From Hesseltinella vesiculosa (taxonomy: Eukaryota; Mucoromycota; Mucoromycetes; Mucorales; Cunninghamellaceae), in NCBI GenBank assembly GCA_002104935.1, contig MCGT01000052.1, forward strand, positions 107,501-123,214: 15,714 bases of DNA, read 5' to 3'. The notes under the pieces are model-generated. The model was not told the origin of the DNA, searched no databases, and saw only the letters and a program-made list of their open reading frames with translations. This document shows positions 8,552 to 15,714 of this stretch, in pieces. Position numbers and translations under genes: made by a program. The stretch's first letter is position 1; every line of letters starts with the position of its first letter.

Positions 8552-9163
8552 AAAAAAAAGTGAATAGCCAAATCGTGTGTACTTTTTTAAGCACTTCCCT
8601 GCAGTGGTAACGATCGATCCCCACCTTGAATAAGATGCACGGGCAAAAATCAAAACTTGTCAAGATTAGGGGCTGTCAACTGCTCTCAACTGCTCTTCCG
8701 TCAAGCTTTGAGTCGTCTCTACCCAAAAACTGGGATGACACAAGTCATTTTCAACAGTTTCTGGAAGGCTGTCTCTAATGACAGACGCAAACTGGCTCAA
8801 GACCAGATTGCCACCCTTCAGCACCAGTGCAGCCACCACAATGCAAATGAAGTATGACTTTCCAAAAGTTGGATCGTCGCGACAACCGGGCTAAGATGAC
8901 TCCTAGCATTCAACAGTATGCCCGAGGCTGCCAGTAGACAGATGTAGTAATGCTGAAAGCATAACCACCACCCTCGAGACAGTCATCTTCAAATTGTACC
9001 CATCCAAGTCCAATATTTTGCCAAGCAACCATTCGCAGTAGGAACGATCCCTTCCTACATAAGCTACCAACACCAGACACTTTGGAGAAGAAAGGTAAAA
9101 GATATGAACGTGTGGCAACTGATTAGCCCTTGCAGTTTACCTTTCTTGTCAGCCAAGTCGAGA
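8552..9163 (+). repeat. Long tandem duplication, copy A
   Basis: First of two direct copies offset by 634 bp. It runs from an A-run followed by GTGAATAGCC to about TTGTCAGCCAAGTC. The core 8668-9056 (389 bp) is identical to copy B as far as I can read; the left 115 bp and right 105 bp differ at many positions. About 20 bp of unique sequence separates the copies. Nothing typical of a transposon end (terminal inverted repeats or flanking target duplication) is evident. Confidence 0.95.
8630..9041 (+). pseudogene. Possible two-exon gene fragment inside copy A
   Basis: I do not recognise a family. A plus-strand frame opens after TGA at 8627-8629, with residues such as SRLYPKTGMTQVIFNSFWKA and NDRRKLAQDQIATL, and would stop at GTA TGA. 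Removing a 55-nt GT-AG intron (8852-8906, GTATGA to CTCCTAG) extends it through HSTVCPRLPVDRC and LETVIFKLYPSKSNILPS to TAG at 9039-9041. No start codon is certain (first in-frame ATG at 8735). Minus-strand frames are also protein-like in places but carry stops. It may be a broken fragment of a gene located elsewhere, or chance. Confidence 0.3.
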
Positions 9164-9185
9164 CGAGCGCGCAAGACCTACAAAA

Positions 9186-9790
9186 AAAAAAAGCGAATGG
9201 CTAAATCGTGCATACCTTTTTTAGGCACTTCCCTGCAGTGGTAATGATCGATCCCCACCTTGAATAAGATGCACGGGCAAAAATCAAAACTTGTCAAGAT
9301 AAGGGGCTGTCAACTGCTCTCAACTGCTCTTCCGTCAAGCTTTGAGTCGTCTCTACCCAAAAACTGGGATGACACAAGTCATTTTCAACAGTTTCTGGAA
9401 GGCTGTCTCTAATGACAGACGCAAACTGGCTCAAGACCAGATTGCCACCCTTCAGCACCAGTGCAGCCACCACAATGCAAATGAAGTATGACTTTCCAAA
9501 AGTTGGATCGTCGCGACAACCGGGCTAAGATGACTCCTAGCATTCAACAGTATGCCCGAGGCTGCCAGTAGACAGATGTAGTAATGCTGAAAGCATAACC
9601 ACCACCCTCGAGACAGTCATCTTCAAATTGTACCCATCCAAGTCCAATATTTTGCCAAGCAACCATTCGCAGTAGGAACGATCCCTTCCTTCATAAGCTA
9701 CCAACACCAGACACTTTGAAGAAAAAAGGTAAGAAATACGAACGTGTAGCTACTAATTAGCCCTTGCAACTTACCTTTCTTGCCAAGTCC
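9186..9790 (+). repeat. Long tandem duplication, copy B
   Basis: Second copy, 634 bp downstream of copy A in the same orientation. Core 9302-9690 matches copy A exactly. In its candidate reading frame the only change near the start of the core turns TTA into the stop TAA (9300-9302), and 9691 is T where copy A has A. Right-flank differences include TTTGAAGAAAAAAGG for TTTGGAGAAGAAAGG. The A-run at 9182-9192 marks its left edge. Confidence 0.95.
9303..9675 (+). pseudogene. Possible two-exon fragment inside copy B, 5' broken
   Basis: Same candidate frame and 55-nt intron (9486-9540) as in copy A, ending at TAG 9673-9675. An in-frame TAA at 9300-9302 cuts the upstream part that remains open in copy A, so this copy is more degraded at the 5' side. 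No function can be named. Confidence 0.25.
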
Positions 9791-10311
9791 ACAGGTGTGC
9801 AGAACAGGAACTTGCCAAATCTAGAGGCTGTCAAATGTAAAATACCAATGTCAAAATGTTTTAGAAGATTGGCGAGCCCAGAACCATAAAGTCATCCATC
9901 AACACAAAAAACTGTCACTGCAAGAAAAAGAAAAAAGAAAAAAATCAGTTATCGACCTGGTCCCAAAAAAAAAAAAAAAAAGGCAGCAGCTTTGTTAACG
10001 AGTAAATCTTTTGCTGAAAATGGGTAGAACAAACTAAGCTACCCATGATTAGGCTCTGCCTTTCTTACGTGATGGCCTATTCAATGCGAACATTTACAAC
10101 ATAAATAACATTTCATACTAGGTCGGACGACGACAGAATTTTCAAATAATAAAAAGCCCAATTGTATTTTATTTTACACAGTGTGGGTGTGTGTCGATAG
10201 GCTATGTTTACTCGTTTAACAAAATGTTGACCAATTAGTGGTCTTCGGATACACGGCGGCCGTTTTGCCGAACTAACTCCGTGATATATTTGGTGGTTCA
10301 ACATTCACAAA
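9791..10311. other. Spacer between the duplication and the tRNA, no gene seen
   Basis: About 520 AT-rich bp. It holds an A17 run near 9966-9982, an A/G-rich patch at 9921-9940, and one clean inverted repeat ATGGGTAG/CTACCCAT (10020-10027 and 10039-10046) with an 11-nt loop. I see no credible coding frame. The tRNA's external promoter, if any, would be at the right end. Confidence 0.4.
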
Positions 10312-10385
10312 GGGACTATGGCCCAATTGGACAAGGCATCTGACTACGAATCAGGGGATTGCAGGTTCGAGTCCTGCTAGTCTCA
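10312..10385 (+). tRNA. tRNA-Arg, anticodon ACG
   Basis: Full cloverleaf: acceptor GGGACTA (10312-10318) pairs with TAGTCTC (10378-10384) with one G-T; D arm GCCC...GGC with loop AATTGGACAA; anticodon stem TCTGA/TCAGG with loop CTACGAA and anticodon ACG at 10346-10348; T arm GCAGG-TTCGAGT-CCTGC. A10385 would be the discriminator base; CCA is not encoded. No intron. The internal A box (TGGCCCAATTGG) and B box (GGTTCGAGTCC) are intact. A T6 run at 10412-10417 serves as the Pol III terminator. The A34 should be edited to inosine so that CGU, CGC and CGA are read. Confidence 0.95.
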
Positions 10386-10411
10386 TACATCTTCAACCCC
10401 TGGTTGAATAC

Positions 10412-10417
10412 TTTTTT
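10412..10417 (+). terminator. Pol III terminator of tRNA-Arg
   Basis: First run of four or more T after the tRNA, 27 bp past its 3' end, followed shortly by a second T6 run. Role inferred from position. Confidence 0.6.
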
Positions 10418-10895
10418 GTTTTTTATGCATGTCGTTATGCTGACATCCTCAGACAGAATCAAAAGTATAAATATCCTTTACTTTTACACTGAAATACAAA
10501 AGACAACTTTTTTTTTATTTGGAAGATCGTACTGTGCCGGTAGCTCTGCCTATTTTCACCATCTACCACTGGGGATCTTATACCGTACGTGGCACCGATA
10601 TCTGGGATTGTTTAAAAAAAATAGTGTGCCTCAGAGGTGAAGGACGTGAAGGAGGTAGAGGGCGATTCAGCCGTGACTTGAAAAAAAAAAAAAAACGTCG
10701 TAATCTAATAAAAATCACTTTTTTGTTTCCCTACAGTAGAACGCTACTGTATTAAATTATCAATCAACCTACGATTTAACCATCACCATTACGACCATCT
10801 TACATTACCGGTACAATTCGTAGTTTGATGCTAATTGCAAGAGATTTCAAATTGCTTTGGTTGCCGTTCCTAGGCGGGGATACTATCTTTGTCTA
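10418..10895. other. Spacer, no assignable gene
   Basis: AT-rich with T10 and A14 runs (about 10508-10516 and 10680-10694). A plus-strand frame at 10519-10755 includes LPIFTIYHWGSYTVRGTDIW, which looks protein-like, but it begins at TTG and ends in lysine codons from an A-run. It may be a relic exon; I cannot name it. Confidence 0.35.
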
Positions 10896-11275
10896 CAGCT
10901 CTAACTCGTCAATGAGTGATCCATCAAGGCTTAAATTTTAGCCATTATCAGTGCTCATCAGCTACTATCACCAAGCCAAATGTGAAGCTGATCGGAGGAA
11001 CTCTTTTTTTCTCGAAAAAAAAAAAAAAAGTAAGCAGCTCTAGCTGGTCAATGAGTGATCCATCAAGGCTTAAATTTTAGCCATCATCATCACTTGTCAC
11101 CTACTATCACCATGCCAAATGTGAAGCTGATCGGAGAAACTTTTTTTTCGAGAAAAAAAAAAAAAGGAAACGGCTCTAGCTGGTCAATGAGTGATCCATC
11201 AAGGCTAAGGTTTTTACCATGGGCATCACTTATCACCTACTATCACCATGCCAAATTAGAAGGCGATCGGAGGAG
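10896..11275 (+). repeat. Tandem repeat, about 137-bp unit, nearly three copies
   Basis: Units start at 10896, 11035 and 11171 (spacing 139 and 136 bp). Each opens with CAGCTCTA or CGGCTCTA, then GTCAATGAGTGATCCATCAAG, CTACTATCACCA and GATCGGAG. Units 1 and 2 close with a T-run/A-run hairpin (11004-11029 and 11141-11165). Unit 3 lacks the hairpin and is more diverged (AAGGTTTTTACC for TTAAATTTTAGCC). Subrepeats of this size are common in fungal rDNA intergenic spacers, which fits the 18S gene 1.5 kb downstream. Confidence 0.92.
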
Positions 11276-12747
11276 GTCAATTTTGGCTTGACTTTAGCAC
11301 CCTCGATTTTTGGCTGTAGAACTGGTTTGTGTCGGTTTTGACGGTTTTTTAGCTGGGGGAGCGGAGAATGGAATTCATGATTCTTCAAACTTTGGCTGGG
11401 CAATCTAGCTTGATCGATGTGATTTTTTCAGTATCATTCGTGTGTGTCATTGTTGATATCCACACAAAAAATGAGCTGGATCCATCAGTTCAAAGCCGAT
11501 CTATGATGGTTTTTAGATTTTTCAAAATCCCTGAGGGTCCCCTGGCCATTTTTGAACGAAAACATAGGGAGCCTATATGTGTGCCAAAAATAAATTCTCC
11601 ACCGATCGTCACCGGATTTTGCAAGGCACTTGTATATGATATGCACTGTTCATGGTCAAGGTATCAGACCTCTACTGTCACTTTCTTGTGAGCTACACTT
11701 GCTTAAAGACAAATCTCCCCAGCCAAAGTCTGACAGGAGGGGAGAAAGTGCAGTAATGTTAGCCAGCGATTGGCTCGTCTGATGGACGTCAACTTTTGCA
11801 TGGCAATAGTAGATGATAGGTAATAGTGATGGGCATAATGTCAGGCGTGTTGGATTATAGGATGGAGTGTTAGAAAAAAAAAGCAAACATGGAGAAAAAA
11901 TAAAAAGCCAGTGGGTTGCCTTAAAAGGGCAGGGCTCGGAGTGGGAAAACGCAAAAAGCAGCAGAAAGCGGAGAATATGGGGAAGAATTGACATCGAGAT
12001 GGCAGACGACATCCTAAATTATTAAAGAGGCGCTCCGCAATTCCTTACATATTTTCAACGGGGTTCGGGGAACTACATGTGAGAAAGGAAAAATAATGGG
12101 AAATGAAAAGAAATGATCATGAAACATTGTTTGGAGATTGTCACATACTCATTTCGATGAGTCTTCTTTGGTAGCTAGTCATTGGCGACCTAGTCAAAAA
12201 TGACCATGCAAACAAAGAAGAGAAGGGCGGACGTGTCAGTAAAATGATGCTCTCTGCTTTTCGATCAGTCTTGGCACACCTTTTTATTGGGGTGCTGCTG
12301 AGCAATGGTAGGCGAACCTGGTAGACAATGGCCAATGGCTAGAAGAAACTCGGTAACCTATTCGAAGGGAACGTTTGTTCAAGTAATCCTGCAAAGGATG
12401 AACGTATTAAATTGAACCTTCACCGTACCTTATCTTTGGGCAAGTGTTAAAACTTGCCCATAGCATTGAGGGAGGAAAACTTTTTAGAATGGCAATGGGT
12501 AGGGGATTGATGGTTATGGTAGATGCTTTCAGTGTTTGCTGTGATGATCAATCTTTTCAACTGGTCTTTTTTTTTCGAAAAAGATCTGTGTAGCGAAAAA
12601 ATCGATGGAAAAGAGAGCCTTTGGGCAATCTTTCTACTGATTGGGGGGAATGAAAGACGGCTAGCTTAGGCAAGAGAGGACCCATGATTCTTCGGAATCA
12701 TTCTCGAGCCGCTATAAGCTTTTCGTTTTTTTTCTCTTGAGAGTAGT
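11276..12747 (+). other. Probable rDNA intergenic spacer and 5' external transcribed spacer
   Basis: Position upstream of 18S means the Pol I promoter and 5' ETS should lie here, but I cannot locate the initiation site. A palindrome TTTTTCGAAAAA at 12571-12582 recalls the hairpins of the upstream array. Open frames at 11368-11691 (plus) and 11656-12012 (minus) exceed 100 codons but have no recognised domain, and I see no support for translation. No 5S rRNA gene is seen on either strand. Confidence 0.55.
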
Positions 12748-13870
12748 TACCTGGTTGATCCTGCCAGTAGTCATATGCTTGTCTCAAAGATTAAGCCATG
12801 CATGTCTAAGTAAAAGCAATTTTTACAGCGAAACTGCGAATGGCTCATTAAATCAGTTATGATCTACATGGCAATGTATTTTTTACTACTGGATAACCGT
12901 GGTAATTCTAGAGCTAATACATGCAAAAAAGGGGTGCCTTACGGCATTCTGCACTTATTAGATCAAAGCCAACAGCCTGGCAACAGGTTTCTTTTGGTGA
13001 ATCATAATAATTAAGCGGATCGCACGGCCTTGTGCCGGCGACGGTTCATTCGATTTTCTGCCCTATCAGGCTTTTGATGGTAAGGTAGTGGCTTACCATG
13101 GCTATCACGGGTGACGGGGAATAAGGGTTCGATTCCGGAGAGGGAGCCTGAGAAACGGCTACCACATCCAAGGAAGGCAGCAGGCGCGCAAATTACCCAA
13201 TCCCGATACGGGGAGGTAGTGACAATAAATAACAATGCAGAGCCTTTCAGGTTTTGCAATTGGAATGAGTACAATTTAAATCTCTTAACGAGAACCAATT
13301 GGAGGGCAAGTCTGGTGCCAGCAGCCGCGGTAATTCCAGCTCCAATAGCGTATATTAAAGTTGTTGCAGTTAAAACGTCCGTAGTCGAACTTTGGTTTGG
13401 GCTTGTGCCTGGCGTTCTTCATTGAGCGTTTGGGTTGCATGCCTTGCCATTTTGTAGGGGTGCAGTCTTTCGGGGCTGATGATCTCTGCGTATTACCATG
13501 AGCAAATCAGAGTGCTCAAAGCAGGCTTTATAGCTTGAATGTTTTAGCATGGAATAATGAAATAAGCCTTAGGTCTTGTTTCGTTGGTTTACTTGACACT
13601 GGGGAATGATGAATAGGAACGGTTGGGGGCATTTGTATTTGGCCGCTAGAGGTGAAATTCTTGGATTGGCCGAAGACAAACTACTGCGAAAGCATTTGAC
13701 CCAGGACGTTTTCATTGATCAGGGACTAAAGTTGAGGGATCGAAGACGATTAGATACCGTCGTAGTCTTAACCACAAACTATGCCGACTAGCGATCGCAT
13801 GGATACTTTTTTTGTTCTATGCGGCAGCTTAGCGAAAGTAAAGTCTTTGGGTTCTGGGGGGAGTATGGGA

Positions 13871-13925
<55 letters not shown>

Positions 13926-14380
13926 GCGGCTTAATTTGACTCAACACGGGGAAACTCACCAGGTCCAGACATAAGAAGGATTGACAGATTGAAAGCTCTT
14001 TCTAGATTTTATGGGTGGTGGTGCATGGCCGTTCTTAGTTCGTGGAGTGATTTGTCTGGTTAATTCCGATAACGGACGAGACCGTATGAAATAGTTGGAA
14101 GGGCCCATCTTTTGATGGGTGGCATGAGACTTTTGTCTCCCTTCCGCCTATTTCGACTACTGAATTCAATTCAGGGGAAGTATGGCAATAACAGGTCTGT
14201 GATGCCCTTAGATGTTCTGGGCCGCACGCGCGCTACACTGACAAAGTCAACGAGTTTTTTTCCTTGGCCGGAAGGTCTGGGTAAACTTTTGAAACTTTGT
14301 CGTGCTGGGGATAGAGCATTGCAATTATTGCTCTTCAACGAGGAATTCCTAGTAAGCGCAAGTCATCAGCTTGCGTTGAT

Positions 14381-14426
<46 letters not shown>

Positions 14427-14511
14427 AATGGTCATAGTGAGCATGTGGGATCGACGTTTTCACGGTGGCAACACCGAGAAGATGTTGAGAACTATGGCAA
14501 ACTAGGCTATT

Positions 14512-14569
<58 letters not shown>
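12748..14569 (+). rRNA. 18S small-subunit ribosomal RNA, complete
   Basis: Begins with ACCTGGTTGATCCTGCCAG and ends with AGGTGAACCTGCGGAAGGAT followed by CATTA, about 1822 nt, normal for fungi and without a group I intron. Universal landmarks in order: CCAGCAGCCGCGGTAATTCC (decoding-region 530 loop), GAGGTGAAATTCTTGG, AAACTTAAAGGAATTGACGG, and TACACACCGCCCGTCGCTAC near the 3' end. ATTACCATGAGCAAATCAGA at 13492 and AAAACGTCCGTAGTC at 13371 are, to my knowledge, Mucorales features. Ends are set by comparison with known fungal 18S and may be off by a few bases. Confidence 0.98.
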
Positions 14570-14792
14570 TCAATGTTGGGGGTGAATTTGGTAAAACAGT
14601 TCCCTTCAATCTTTTTTTTTTTCCCTCGGCTTTGGCTGAAGGAAAAAAAATCCACTGTGATCTGTCTCGTCCCAAGGAAACTTGGGGCTAACCTTGATAA
14701 AGGCAGCAATGCTTTTTCAAGGTATGGGCTCTCCAGCCCAATCAATATACATTTTTTTAATTCTTTTTATTTTCGTAACTGAAAAAAAAAAC
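14570..14792 (+). other. Internal transcribed spacer 1 (ITS1)
   Basis: About 223 nt between 18S and 5.8S, removed during pre-rRNA processing. It folds as a row of hairpins: 14614-14648 (T-run/CCCTCGGC against GCTGAAGG/A-run), 14671-14686 (CCCAAG-GAAA-CTTGGG, a GNRA loop), 14692-14724 (ACCTTGA against TCAAGGT, with inner AAAGGCA against TGCTTTT) and 14726-14739 (GGGCT-CTCC-AGCCC). The stems were read by eye; folding energy was not computed. Confidence 0.93.
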
Positions 14793-14946
14793 AACTTTCA
14801 ACAATGGATCTCTCGGCTTGCACATCGATGAAGAACGCAGCGAATCGCGATATGTAATGTGATCTGCATTTAGTGAATCATCGAATCTTTGAACGCATCT
14901 TGCGCCCAAGGGTACTCCCTTGGGCACGTCTGTTTCAGTGTTATGT
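14793..14946 (+). rRNA. 5.8S ribosomal RNA
   Basis: Starts AACTTTCAACAATGGATCTC and contains ATCGATGAAGAACGCAGCGA and GTGAATCATCGAATCTTTGA, the universal 5.8S words. The 3' helix GCCCAAGGG/CCCTTGGGC (14904-14925) is intact. Compared with the common fungal form it has CGGCTTGCACATCG for TGGTTCTCGCATCG, GCGAATCGCGATA for GCGAAATGCGATA, and a stretch three bases shorter at GTGATCTGCATTTAGTG. The mature 3' end is approximate. Either a lineage trait or a degenerate copy. Confidence 0.95.
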
Positions 14947-15133
14947 TCAACCCTCTCCTAAAGATTGGGTGATGAAAAGTTGGGCTTGCCTCGGTCATTT
15001 TTTTGATGGGGGTCTCGCTCTGAATGAATCCAGAAAAAGTCCTTGCTTTTAGCATCATTGACTTTGGTAGTTTACCAGAGGTTGGTTTTGCTGGGCAAAT
15101 CTAGTGGTTTTTTCTACTCTTTCTCAAAATTTA
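14947..15133 (+). other. Internal transcribed spacer 2 (ITS2)
   Basis: About 187 nt between 5.8S and 28S, rich in T and G. The flanks fit the expected 5.8S/28S proximal stem: the 5.8S end carries TTATGTTCAACC and the 28S start ACCTGAAATCAGACGGG. I did not work out the usual four-helix fold. An open frame across its minus strand is an accident. Confidence 0.92.
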
Positions 15134-15164
15134 ACCTGAAATCAGACGGGACTACCCGCTGAAC

Positions 15165-15195
<31 letters not shown>

Positions 15196-15468
15196 ATAAC
15201 AATGATTCCCTAGTAACGGCGAGTGAAGAGGGAAAAGCTCAAGTTTGGAAGCTTCGTGGCATAGCTACGACGCATTGTAAACTGAAGTTTTTGTGGCAAC
15301 TGGACAACCGGGTTAATAAGTCCCTTGGAATGGGGCAACATGGAGGGTGATATTCCCGTCTTTGGCTTGAGTTTGTGCAGTTATTACCATGGAAACGACG
15401 AGTCAGGTTGTTTGGGAATGCAGCCTAAAATGGGAGGTAAATCTCTCCTAAAGCTAAATATTGGTGCA

Positions 15469-15501
<33 letters not shown>

Positions 15502-15714
15502 ATGAAAAGGACTTGAAAAGAGGTCAAAAAGTACGTGAAATTGTTGAAAGGGAACCGTATAAAAGTAGACCGGCATTGTGATGATCAATGGGAGCTTCGG
15601 TTTTCATGCACTCATCACGATTGCCAGCCAGCAGCAGTTTTTTTCAAAGGAAGAAAACCGGGGGAATGTAGCCTTGGCCTTCGGGCGGAGGTGTTATAGC
15701 CCTCGGTAAAAAAC
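15134..15714 (+). rRNA. 28S large-subunit ribosomal RNA, 5' end only
   Basis: Starts ACCTGAAATCAGACGGGACT and continues with ACTACCCGCTGAACTTAAGC and ATATCAATAAGCGGAGGAAA, then the D1/D2 region with GAACAAGTACCGTGAGGGAA and GAAAAGGACTTGAAAAGAGG. About 580 nt are present; the gene runs off the right edge. No intron or insertion is seen in this part. Confidence 0.98.

Noticed and set aside
8211..8663. 150-codon minus-strand frame joining the 460-residue gene to copy A
   Set aside because: Rich in F, Y and K from A/T runs, crosses the repeat border, and starts inside the other gene's first codons in a different frame.
8668..9056. Minus-strand reading of the duplicated core with TFGKSYFI, like a Walker A motif
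   Set aside because: The first glycine of GxxxxGKS is absent and every minus frame meets stops within about 180 bp, so I do not claim an ATPase.
10896..11275. Possible CRISPR-like array
   Set aside because: Units are about 137 bp, similar over their whole length, without alternating short repeats and unique spacers; the genome is eukaryotic.
11368..11691. 107-codon plus-strand frame in the presumed rDNA spacer
   Set aside because: No recognised motif and it is located in spacer next to tandem repeats; this length is possible by chance.
11656..12012. 118-codon minus-strand frame in the spacer
   Set aside because: Leucine, serine and proline-rich composition expected from the sequence, no domain, overlaps another chance frame.
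13011..14546. Open frames of 60-144 codons within 18S rRNA
   Set aside because: They are accidental frames inside a conserved ribosomal RNA gene.

Overview
The window is nuclear DNA from a filamentous fungus of the early-diverging Mucoromycota, most probably order Mucorales. Genes are split by many very short introns (49-78 nt). Introns, promoters and spacers are full of A/T homopolymers. The right end carries a fungal 18S-ITS1-5.8S-ITS2-28S cistron. The 18S stretch at 13492-13511 (ATTACCATGAGCAAATCAGA) and the V4-side wording AAAACGTCCGTAGTC are, as I recall, typical of Mucorales. I do not assign a genus.

Left part (1-8224), ordinary gene-dense chromosome: (1) the C-terminal 432 residues of an Ase1/PRC1/MAP65 spindle-midzone microtubule bundler, + strand, seven exons; (2) convergent to it, a complete tail-anchored cytochrome b5, - strand, four exons; (3) upstream of that on the same strand, a 602-residue protein with one C-terminal C2H2 zinc finger, four exons; (4) divergent from it, a small protein with three predicted membrane segments; (5) convergent to that, a five-exon 460-residue protein that resembles an uncharacterised, apparently lineage-specific Mucoromycota family. 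Splice models were built by hand from phase, donor and acceptor sequences. Two of the 16 introns need a GC donor instead of GT.

Middle part (8225-12747), gene-poor: a tandem duplication of about 610 bp at a 634-bp offset, whose 389-bp core is identical while its flanks have diverged; a tRNA-Arg(ACG); a tandem array of about 137-bp units with T-run/A-run hairpins; then spacer without a credible gene up to the 18S start.

Right part (12748-15714): 18S complete, ITS1 with four consecutive hairpins, a rather divergent 5.8S, ITS2, and the first about 580 bp of 28S, cut by the window end. The window therefore appears to span the junction between unique chromosome and the upstream edge of an rDNA unit or array.

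The protein-coding genes look like housekeeping or regulatory neighbours without a shared pathway. I found no clear new multi-gene system. The most unusual points are the GC-AG introns, the mosaic duplication near the rDNA, the hairpin repeats whose loop is inverted between units, and the divergent 5.8S.
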